Source: Micromonospora chokoriensis
Lineage (GTDB): Bacteria; Actinomycetota; Actinomycetes; Mycobacteriales; Micromonosporaceae
Reading direction: 5' to 3'
Length of the DNA stretch: 64,000 nt
Assembly: GCF_000718555.1 (NCBI RefSeq)
Contig: NZ_JOAN01000023.1
Span: forward strand, 78,195 to 142,194
A program made the translations under genes and the position numbers. The notes under the pieces were generated by a model. The model had not been told where the DNA came from, made no database searches, and was given only the letters and a program-made list of their open reading frames with translations. This document shows, piece after piece, positions 17,660 to 26,900 of the stretch. Numbering within the stretch: the first letter of the stretch is position 1; each line of letters opens with the position of its first letter.

Positions 17660-17697
17660 ACATGTCCAGCCGGTGCCGTTCTGGGGAAGCCTGAGCT

Positions 17698-18963
17698 GTG
17701 AGAGACATCGTTTTCACCCGTAGCGGCAGCGGCTGGATCCCGAAAGTGATCCGGGAGGACGGCGAGCTGAAGCTGATGCTCGCCGCCGGGGCCGACGCCA
17801 ACCATGAGCCTCGCACCTTCACGTTCCCGATCGGGGAAGCCCATCTCGCGGTGATCCGCGAGGACCTGGCTAGACACCTGCTGCTCTGGAGTGCGGTCCT
17901 TCCGTTGTGCGACGCCGCCGGAACCCAGGGCCGGCTCGACGAGAACGCTGCCGGCGCGCTCCTGGACCCGGTCCTGCTCTCCGCACCCGCGGACGTCGAC
18001 GCGCTCTTTCGACGCATCCAGTGGGAAAGGACCAGGCTCGCCGCCCATGGCGCCGACATCGATCTACTTGAGCGCGGCCAGGTCTGCGCCGCGATGCGCG
18101 CGGCAACGGAGGGGTCGAACGAGGAACGGGCTCAGGAGTATCACGCGAACCGCCGGCGCGCCGAGCGCGGAACGGTCCTCGGGCCACTCGACGCGGAGAT
18201 CCTGCGGTACACGGGCCAGTATCTGCATGGCTCCACGATCCCAAAGCGGATGCCCGATGCCGTCGACCCCGCGCTGCTGCCCCAGGTCATGCGTGTGATC
18301 GCTACCGCGGAGCAGGCGTGCGCCGGGATGCGGATCGGCCTCGATCCGCGGCGGGGAACCCGGGCCACGGACAAGCGCGACTGGGATCGGATGGCGACGA
18401 CGGTCGACGCGGCCGTGCGCCGCGCGTACCCCGAACTCGTCGATGACGCGGTGCGTACGGTGAGCTTTCTGATGTGCTCGGAGGCTGTGGACCGCTCCAG
18501 GAACACCCCGGCGGAAGACGACGAGGCGGCTGCCGACGACGATGCCGACCTCGGTGAGAGTGCGAGAAAGACGGCCCTGTCGTTCACCGATGACAAGGGC
18601 GGCGAGAAGAAGTGGCTACGGGGCGGTCCTCGCACTGCCTCCGCCGAGTTCTGGGAGTTCGTCGCCGATCGCTCTGCCGCAAACAACGAAGTGTTCACCA
18701 TCGAGGACGAGGAGATGGGAGAGGGAATCCAGCTGCACTTCTACGCGGACTCCATCGCCCGGATCACGACGGTGCGACACGGGGAAGCCGGGTCGGATCC
18801 GCAGTACCGGGTCGAGTACCGCCTGGTCGACGGGATCGGCGGGTACCGGAACCTGGTGAGCGCCTTCGTCCGCGGCGGCTGCGCCGCACTCGAACAGCAC
18901 GGTCCCTGGATGTCGGATGTCGCCGAGTTCGAGCGCGCGCGTCGCCAGCGCGACGCCCGGTAG
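17698..18963 (+). CDS. Uncharacterised actinobacterial protein (two-domain)
   Basis: 421 residues from GTG 17698. The N-terminal ~280 residues are a distinct region (VIREDGELKLML, HEPRTFTFPIG, then helices). An acidic linker (about res 268-282, EDDEAAADDDADLGE) separates it from a C-terminal domain that resembles the protein encoded just upstream. From memory the N-terminal part resembles an actinobacterial DUF family (DUF6357-like), but I cannot confirm that. It has no signal peptide or TM segment. The function is unknown; I infer only that the two adjacent genes act together. Confidence 0.7.
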   Translation: MRDIVFTRSGSGWIPKVIREDGELKLMLAAGADANHEPRTFTFPIGEAHLAVIREDLARHLLLWSAVLPLCDAAGTQGRLDENAAGALLDPVLLSAPADVDALFRRIQWERTRLAAHGADIDLLERGQVCAAMRAATEGSNEERAQEYHANRRRAERGTVLGPLDAEILRYTGQYLHGSTIPKRMPDAVDPALLPQVMRVIATAEQACAGMRIGLDPRRGTRATDKRDWDRMATTVDAAVRRAYPELVDDAVRTVSFLMCSEAVDRSRNTPAEDDEAAADDDADLGESARKTALSFTDDKGGEKKWLRGGPRTASAEFWEFVADRSAANNEVFTIEDEEMGEGIQLHFYADSIARITTVRHGEAGSDPQYRVEYRLVDGIGGYRNLVSAFVRGGCAALEQHGPWMSDVAEFERARRQRDAR

Positions 18964-18970
18964 TGGGACT

Positions 18971-19200
18971 AGGCCCTGTTTCAAAAATGAAATCCGCCTG
19001 GCGGCCGCCGGTGGGCAGCACTGGACCCGCGTTGGCGTGTCGGTGAGCGATAGACAGTGAGGTCTCCAGTAGGGGGTTCATCGACCAAGACGAACTTTCA
19101 TACCGGAGACCTCGTGGCCACCTTAGCGGTGACGAGGCGACACGACCTGACCGACGCTCAATGGGCGGCGCTGGAGCCGTTGCTGCCCAGACGTCACCCG
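18971..19200 (+). mobile_element. Remnant of an IS5-family insertion sequence
   Basis: A frame opening at GTG 19114 reads MATLAVTRRHDLTDAQWAAL followed by EPLLP, which is the characteristic N-terminus of IS5-family DDE transposases. Homology fades after about 19195, so only about 27 codons of a several-hundred-codon gene remain. The upstream sequence begins GGCCCTGTTTCA (from 18971), which looks like an IS terminal inverted repeat, but no matching right end was found. It lies between the unknown operon and the permease gene and probably marks an old insertion at the edge of the second cluster. Confidence 0.6.
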
Positions 19201-19350
19201 CAACTCCACCCGAGCCGTGCGACACACGACCCGCGGCGCAGCGGAATCCCGACGGCGAGGCACACACCAGAGCCAACACCACCGGTACGACAACTTCCCC
19301 ACCACCCACCAACCCGGCGAACGTTAGTGGCCACCGCACTAGCTGTCGCC

Positions 19351-19394
19351 TGCCGGCACCTCTCGGACGACGAGCCGAGAGGTGCCGGCATTTT
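19351..19394 (-). terminator. Perfect 16-bp stem-loop terminator downstream of the TauE-like gene
   Basis: TGCCGGCACCTCTCGG (19351-19366) pairs perfectly with 19375-19390 around an 8-nt loop. TTTT follows on the plus strand. It lies 20 nt past the stop of the minus-strand permease gene and can act on both strands. Confidence 0.8.
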
Positions 19395-19414
19395 GGTCAA
19401 CTGGTTCGAGACGA

Positions 19415-20308
19415 TCAGTCGTTACCGACCGTGACGGCTTGCTGCTGCTCCCTCTGGTGTTGACGGATCGAGTACGTCACGGCGGCCGCCCAGATCGCGC
19501 AGATTGCTGCGTAACAGCCATATCGGACGGTTGCCTCGGCATTGAACCAGTCACTGCGTAGCAGGGTTCGGCTGTTGGTCAGCACGATCACGCCGCCGAC
19601 CGCGGAGCCGAGCACCCGGGGCGGAACCTTGCGTACGAGCCAGGCCGCCACCGGCGCGGCGACCACCCCGCCGATGAGCAGCGCGGTGACCCAGCCGAAG
19701 TTGACGTTCTCCGCACCGATCCCGACAAGGAAGCCGAGGCTCGCCGCGACGGCGACCAGGAACTCGCTGGTGTCGATCGATCCAATGACCTTGCGTGGTT
19801 CGAGCCTGCCACTAGCCAGGATCGCCGGAGTGCCGATGGGTCCCCAACCACCGCCACCGGTGGCGTCGACGAAGCCGGCGAGCAGGCCCAGTGGACCGAG
19901 GAACCGCTTGCGCAGCGGCTTGCCCACGTTGCCCTGCGGCAACCCGAAGGTGGTGAAGCGGACCAGGAGGTAGCTACCGAGGGTGAGCAGGATCAGCGAC
20001 ATGATCGGGGCCGCCGCGTCAGTGGAGAGGCTGGACAGGAAGGTCGCGCCGGCGAAGGCGCCGACCGCACCCGGAATGCCGATCCGCGCGACGACCTTGG
20101 CGTCGATGTTGCCGAATCGCCAGTGGGCGGCACCCGAGGCGAGGGTGGTGCCGATCTCGGCGAGGTGCACGGTGGCCGAGGCGGCGGCGGCATGGACGCC
20201 GACGGCGAGCAGCAGGGTTGTCGAGGTCACGCCGTAGGCCATGCCGAGGCTGCCGTCGACCAGTTGGGCGCCGAGACCGACCAGGGCCAGCAGGAGAATT
20301 TTGCGCAT
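19415..20308 (-). CDS. TauE/SafE-family sulfite/anion permease
   Basis: 297 residues with about eight hydrophobic segments and the repeated TauE/SafE signature: LVDGSLGMAYG in the first half and GFVDATGGGGWGP in the second. ATG 20308 (MRKILLLAL) begins the first membrane helix; longer in-frame starts would add a basic, proline-rich leader that does not look like protein. Family members move sulfite, sulfoacetate or related anions across the cytoplasmic membrane. It is the only minus-strand gene of the second cluster, divergent from the PKS. With cysQ/cysD/cysN and a sulfotransferase downstream, a role in sulfur-anion transport is reasonable, but its direction and substrate are not shown. Confidence 0.88.
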   Translation of the reverse strand: MRKILLLALVGLGAQLVDGSLGMAYGVTSTTLLLAVGVHAAAASATVHLAEIGTTLASGAAHWRFGNIDAKVVARIGIPGAVGAFAGATFLSSLSTDAAAPIMSLILLTLGSYLLVRFTTFGLPQGNVGKPLRKRFLGPLGLLAGFVDATGGGGWGPIGTPAILASGRLEPRKVIGSIDTSEFLVAVAASLGFLVGIGAENVNFGWVTALLIGGVVAAPVAAWLVRKVPPRVLGSAVGGVIVLTNSRTLLRSDWFNAEATVRYGCYAAICAIWAAAVTYSIRQHQREQQQAVTVGND

Positions 20309-20454
20309 GAGGGACCACCAGTTCGTCGGGGGGCAGGTGGAAGCGGGGAACAGACAGACCGCTGAGGTTCGACGGGCGGGCGGGTGAGGCTTCCGCCCTG
20401 GCGGGCTCGCCAAGCACGACCGGCGCGGACCGGGCCCGCCCGGCGGTGGTCGGT

Positions 20455-20496
20455 TCAACGACGGCCACCCGGCCGCTCCGCGCGGTGACAAGGCAT
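20455..20496 (-). CDS. Possible 13-codon upstream leader ORF
   Basis: In the 5' leader of the permease gene, ATG 20496 opens MPCHRAERPGGRR and stops at 20455. AGAGGAGGTG lies upstream, but at about 16 nt, longer than ideal. Cys-containing leader peptides ahead of sulfur genes are known in actinobacteria, so this is recorded as a possibility only. Confidence 0.2.
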   Translation of the reverse strand: MPCHRAERPGGRR

Positions 20497-20521
20497 TTTG
20501 TCGGTTGATTCACCTCCTCTC

Positions 20522-20996
20522 CGATCGGTATTCGGCCCATCCGACGGAGGCCGACCGAACCAATTCCATACCCAGCAGATAGGAATGGTTCCGGGACGAA
20601 CCAAACCGACCAGATAAGAGTGCTTTTATAAATCAGATCGGCAAGGCCATAGTGATCGACGTCACTCTTTTCGGATGACGGGTAACATCTCGGAAATCAA
20701 AGTAAGTGGATAGTTAACACGATGACCCATGGCTGGACCGAGGCTGCCGGTCATCCGCCCAGGTCAGGTCGACATGCCTCGACAGACGGAAGATGTTGCG
20801 CGCTTCAGCAGACTCACCGGAAGAACCCGCAGGCCAGCGCCACAGTTAGAGAGATTTAACTGAGCCGTAACTAAGCTGCCCTAACTTAATCGGAGCCCGA
20901 GATCGATAGGCGACAATTATCTACGGGCCACCTCGGTTGATCATCTGATTCATTCGGTCGCGTCCGAGAACCGCCGCCCAATGAAGTGGGAGTCCG
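20522..20996. promoter_or_regulatory. AT-rich intergenic region upstream of PKS1 with repeated TAACT motifs
   Basis: The 475 bp before the PKS start holds no gene but is strikingly AT-rich for this genome (for example GCTTTTATAAATCAGATC around 20620). Between 20844 and 20886 there are TAACT boxes at 20857, 20868 and 20882, plus an inverted copy at 20844 that forms AGTTA-N8-TAACT with the first. Their spacing (11 and 14 nt) suggests an activator or repressor site for the PKS operon or the divergent permease. No cognate regulator gene is visible in the cluster. Confidence 0.4.
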
Positions 20997-23900
20997 ATGA
21001 GCCCTGCACCGAACACGCGCGATCTCGTAATCGCGATCAGCGCCGGTAGCCTCCTCGAACCCAGTCCCGGGATCGTCACCGCCGCCCGCCACGGCGGCGG
21101 TCACGGCGTCCTGGACCTCGCCTCCGGCGACAGCTGGACACTCACCGCCCTGGCCCAGGCCACCGCCGGGTCGAGCGAGCCGATCGGCGTACGCGTGCCA
21201 GCCGGCTGCACCGCCACGCCAGCTGATGTGGACCGGGCGGGCCACGGCCGGGTCGATCTCGTGGTCGTACCGCTGGATTCCCCCTGGCCACTGGCCAACG
21301 TGGTCGACAGGTACCGGGTGCTCGTCGAGGTGACCAGCCTCGACGACGCCCGGTACGCCGCCGCCGCCGGCGCGCACGGGCTCATCGCACGGGGCATGGA
21401 GGGTGGCGGCAAGGTCGGCGAGCTCAGCTCGTTCGTCCTGCTCCAGCAACTGGCCGCGGCCGAGGGCATCGACCTGCCGATCTGGGTCGCCGGCGGCATC
21501 GGCCCCCGCACCGCCGTCGCCTGTGTCATCGGCGGCGCGGCTGGCGTCGTCCTGGACAGCCAGCTCACCCTCATGCCCGAGTCTGAGCTGCCGGCGGACG
21601 TGCGGAGCGCGATCCGCCGGCTGGACGGGTCCGAGACGGTCCTGGTCGACGGCGTACGCGGGATCCGCCGGGGCGGTCCGCACGACAGCGCCTCACAGCT
21701 GCTGCCGATCGGCCAGGACGGCTGGCTCGCCGCTGTCTTCGCCCGGCGCTGGCCCGACACCGCCGCCGCCGTACGCGGAATCCGTGCCACCCTGCTCGAC
21801 GCGATCGCCGAATCGGCTGCCGGGGACGCCCTGGCGCCGGGTGCCGCTCTCGCCGACGCCCTCAACGTACGGATACCCGTGGTGCAGGGCCCGATGACCA
21901 GGGTCAGCGACGAGGCCCCGTTCGCGGCCGCGGTTGCCGCCGACGGTGCGCTGCCCTTTATCGCGCTCGCGCTGTCCGGTGCGGAACAGTCCCGCCGGGT
22001 GCTCCGGGAGACCGCCGATCGCCTCGGCGACCGACCCTGGGGCGTCGGGGTGCTCGGCTTCGCGCCCGACGAGCTGCGCGCGGCGCAACTCGCGGCGATC
22101 CGGGAGATCAGACCCGAGTGCGCGATCATCGCGGGCGGCCGGCCGTCCCAGGCCACGGCGTTGGAGCAGGACGGGATCAACACCTTCCTGCACGTACCGT
22201 CACCGGGGTTGCTGCGGCAGTTCCTGCGGGCCGGCGCGCGCAAGTTCGTCTTCGAGGGCGCGGAGTGCGGCGGGCATGTTGGGCCACGGGCCAGTTTTCC
22301 CCTGTGGGAGGCGCAGCTGCTGGTACTCGAAGAGTTCCTGGCGGACACGCCGGACGACGCCGGTCGGCTGCAACTACTGTTCGCGGGCGGCATCCACGAC
22401 GCCCGATCGGCGGCGATGGTCGCCGCGATGGCGGCCCCGCTGACCGGACGCGGGGCGCAGATCGGGCTGCTGATGGGGACCGCCTACCTCTTCACCCGCG
22501 AAGCGGTGCAGGAGGGTGCCATTCAGCCCCTGTTCCACCGTGAGGCCATCGCCGCCACCAGCACGTCGCTGCTGGAGACCGCCCCCGGACACGCGACCCG
22601 CTGCCTGCCCAGTCCGTTCGTGGACGACTTCCACGGCGTACGGGAGGAGTTGGAATCGGCCGGGGTGGAGAACCGCCAGGTCTGGGAGCAACTGGAGCTG
22701 TTGAACGTCGGCCGGCTGCGGATCGCCAGCAAGGGCGTACGCCGGGAGGACGACGGCCTGGTGGAGGTCGACGAGGCGGTGCAGGCCGTCGAGGGGATGT
22801 TCATGGCCGGCCAGGTCGCGGTGCTGCGCCACGCGCCGACCACGGTCGCGGAGCTGCACGCGCAGGTCACCACCGAGGCACAGGAGTTCCTCGCGGAACG
22901 GGCTGCCGAGCTGCGCGCCGAACTCATCCCGCCGACCGTGCCGGTGGACGAGCCGGCCGCGCCGCTGGACATCGCCATCGTCGGCATGTCCTGCGTCCTG
23001 CCCGGCTCCCCCGATCTGCACACTTTCTGGCAGACCGTACTCGGCGGCACCGATGCGGTCACCGAGGTGCCGACCGACCGGTGGGACGTCGACACGTACT
23101 ACGCACCCGAGGTGGACCCGGGGCAGGCGGGTCGGATCAGCGTCTCCCGGTGGGGTGGGTTCATCGAGCCGGTCCCGTTCGACGCGATCCGGTACGGGAT
23201 TCCCCCGGCGGCGCTGAGCAGCATCGACCCGACCCAGTTGCTCGCGCTCGAGGTGGCACATCGGGCGCTCGTCGACGCCGGGTACCCGTACGACGCGGCC
23301 GGCGCGGACCACCGTCAGACCGGGGTGGTGTTCGGGGCCGAGGCCGGCAGCGACATGGGTCACGCCCAGACGCTGCGGACCATGCTCCCGGCCTACCTCG
23401 GGGACGTGCCGGCCGAGTTGGAGGACCAACTCCCCACCGTCACCGAGGACAGCTTCCCCGGCGTGTTGGCCAATGTCATCGCCGGTCGGATCGCCAACCG
23501 TCTCGACCTCGGCGGTCCCAACTACACCATCGACGCCGCCTGCGCCTCGTCGCTTGCCGCAATGGACGCCGCCTGCAAGGAACTCAGCGCAGGCAGCAGC
23601 GACCTGATGATCTGTGGCGGTGCCGACCTGCACAACGGCATCAACGACTACCTGATGTTCACCTCCGCGCACGCCCTCTCCCCCACCGGGCGGTGCCGCA
23701 CGTTCGACAGCACCGGCGACGGCATCGCCCTCGGCGAGGGGGTGGCGTGCGTCGTACTGAAGCGGTTGGCCGACGCCGAGCGCGACGGCGACCGGGTCTA
23801 CGCAGTGATCAAGGGCATCGGAAGCTCCAGCGACGGGCGTGCGCTCGGGCTCACCGCCCCGAGGGCGAGCGGGCAGCGACGCGCCCTCGACCGGGCCTAC

Positions 23901-26900
23901 CACCGCACCGGGGTCTCACCCCGGGAGGTCGGTCTGGTCGAGGCGCACGGCACCGGCACCGTGGTGGGCGACCGTACCGAATTGGAGACCCTGACCCGGT
24001 TCTTCGACGAGGCCGGCGCGGAGCCCGGTAGTTGCGCTCTGGGCTCGGTGAAGTCGCAGATCGGGCACACCAAGTGCGCGGCCGGCCTGGCCGGCGTGAT
24101 CAAGGCGAGCCTCGCGCTCTACACCGGAGTCAAGCCACCCACGATCCACCTGACCCGCCCCAACCCGGCGTGGAATCCGGAACGCAGCCCCTTCGCGTTC
24201 TACACCGACGCCCGCCCGTGGATCGCGCCGGCAGCCGAGCGGCTGGCCGGGGTGAGCGCGTTCGGCTTCGGCGGAACGAACTTCCACACCGTGCTCAGCG
24301 CGTACCCGAACAGCCCGGAGCCACGGCACACCCGGCAGTCCTGGCCGGCGGAACTGTTCTGCTTCCGCGGCGCCGACCGGCCCGCGGCACAGCTGCGGGT
24401 ACGGCGGCTGCTGGAGATGCTGTCGAACCGCGACGAGTTGGGCCGACCGTGGTCGTTGCGTGACCTGGCCGCGTCCTTGGCCGACGAGGCCGATCACCGG
24501 GCGGGCCCGGTCCGAATCGCCGTCGTCGCTCGTGACCGGGGCGAACTCGCCGAACTGTTGGACCGGGCCGTCGGTGGCGAACACGACCCGGCACGCGGGC
24601 TGGTCCAACCACCGGACGACCCGGAGCTCGGCAAGGTGGCCTTCCTCTTCCCCGGTCAGGGCAGCCAGCGGCCGGGTGCGCTCGCCGAACTGTTCGTGGC
24701 GTTCCCCGAGTTGCGGCACTACCTGCGCCTCGGCGGCGAGTGGGCGGACATCCTCTTCCCGCCGTCGGCGTTCGACCCCGAGACGGCGCGCGAGCAGGAG
24801 GACCGGGTACGCGACACCCGGGTCGCCCAACCCGTACTGGGCATCGGCGGACTCGCGGTCGACCACCTGTTACGTCGGCTGGGCGTGCGGCCGGACCTGA
24901 CCGGCGGACACAGCTACGGGGAGCTCGTCGCGCTCTGCGTCGCCGACGCGTTCGACCCCGAGACCCTGCTCGCGCTGAGCCGGCAACGGGCCGACGCGAT
25001 CCTCGCCGCCACCGGCGACGACCCGGGCACCATGGCGGCGGTCACCGGCACCGCCGAGCAGGTGAGCCTGGTGCTCACCGAATCCGGACTGGCCGACGAG
25101 GTCGTCCTGGCCAACCGGAACACGCCGACGCAGGTCGTGATCTCCGGGCCGACTACTGCGGTCGGGTCGGCGGTGGCGGCGCTGCGCGAGGGCGGGCTGT
25201 CGGCCCGGCAACTTCCCGTCGCGTGCGCGTTCCACAGTCCGGTGGTGGCCGGCGGCACCGCACGTTTCGCCGAGGCGCTGGCGTCCAGCACAGTACGGGA
25301 GCCGGCCATCCAGGTCTGGTCGAACCACACCGCCGCCCCGTACAGCGGTGACGCCGACCGGGTACGTGAACGGCTCGCCGCGCAGATCGGCGCACCCGTG
25401 CGTTTCGTCGAACAGATCGAGGCGATGTACGCCAGCGGCGCTCGGACCTTCGTGGAGGCCGGCCCCGGTCAGGTCCTCACCAAGCTGGTCCGGGCCGTCC
25501 TCGGCGACCGGCCGCACCTGGCGGTCGCCACCGAGCCCCGTCCCGACGAGGGGCTGCGCGGCTTCCTCGTCACTATCGCTCAACTGGCCTGTGCCGGCGT
25601 CCCGGTGAGAACCGGTTGGTTGTTCCAGGGCCGCGACGCGGCGGACCTCGCGGCGGTCAAGACGACCCAGCGTCCGTTCTGGACCGTTGACGGCCAGCTC
25701 GTACGAGATCAGTTCGGGAACAGCCTGCCCGGCGGAATGACGCCCCCACGACGGATCAAGGAGTTGTCGATGACTGCTTCGAACGGGACCGCCTTCAGTG
25801 GTCGGGACGGCCGCGACGAGTTGCTGAGCGAGTTCCTCCGCACCAGCCGGGACATGATCGCCTCGCAGCGGGACGTGATGCTCGCGTACTTCGGCGACGG
25901 CGCGGGTGGGCGGCTCGTGTGGCAGCCCTCGCAGGCGTACCCGCCGGTGGTGCTGCCGGGTCATGGGAGTGAGGTCGCCGCGGTCGCCACGACGACGGTG
26001 GTGGCCGCCGCTGCCCCGGCCGCACCGGCGGGCGGGGTCGATGTGGCCGCGGTGGCGGTCGCCGCGTCCGGTCCTGATTTTCAGAGCGCGATCCTCGACG
26101 TGATCAGCGAACGCACCGGTTACCCGGTGGACCTGATCGAACTCGACCTCGACCTCGAAGCCGACCTCAGCATCGACTCCATCAATGCGGTCGACGACGA
26201 GTACGACCGTGATCCACGCGACCTCCGTACTCGGCCCGGCGAGCGGGATGGCGGCCTCCCACGCTCTGGTCGCGACCGGCACTGCCGTCTTGACCCGCCC
26301 CGACTTCCAGACCGCGATCCTCGACGTGATCAGCGAACGCACCGGTTACCCGGTGGACCTGATCGAACTCGACCTCGACCTCGAAGCCGACCTCAGCATC
26401 GACTCCATCAAGCGGCGGCACCGTCGACGGGTAACGGCACACTGGCCCCGACGCCCGCACCACGCGCCCTCACCGCACCCGCGCCAATCCCCACCGTGGC
26501 CGACACCGTGTCGGTCACCGCTGAGGTCACCGCCACCGGTCGGGCCGGGATCACACCGAAGCGGCTTCTGCCCCTGACGACGGTGATCGCGGGACCTCCC
26601 GGCGCGGACACCGGCGCCCCGCTGGCCGGGCAGCCGGTCGACGTGCTCGCCGGAACACGTTTCCTCATCACCGGCGCCAGCCCGGCGCTGGCGTACCTCG
26701 CCGAACTACTTCAGGAGCAAGGCGCGGGTGGGCAGACGGGTGTGGTGGACGAGAGGAAGGCCGACCAGCTCGCCGGCTTCGACGGGCTGATCCTGCTGGA
26801 CGGGTTGGACGGCACCGAAGCTCCCCTGCTGCCCGATATCTTCCCGTTTCTCCAGCAGGCGCTCGCGGCCGGTCCCCGCTGGCTGCTCGCGGCAGGACCG

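Noticed and set aside
26185..26577. Treating the +1-frame ACP as a separate small gene
   Set aside because: The frame begins at an ATG inside the ACP array without a ribosome site and becomes Arg/His/Pro-rich nonsense after the Ser site. It is better explained as the out-of-frame half of a broken array.
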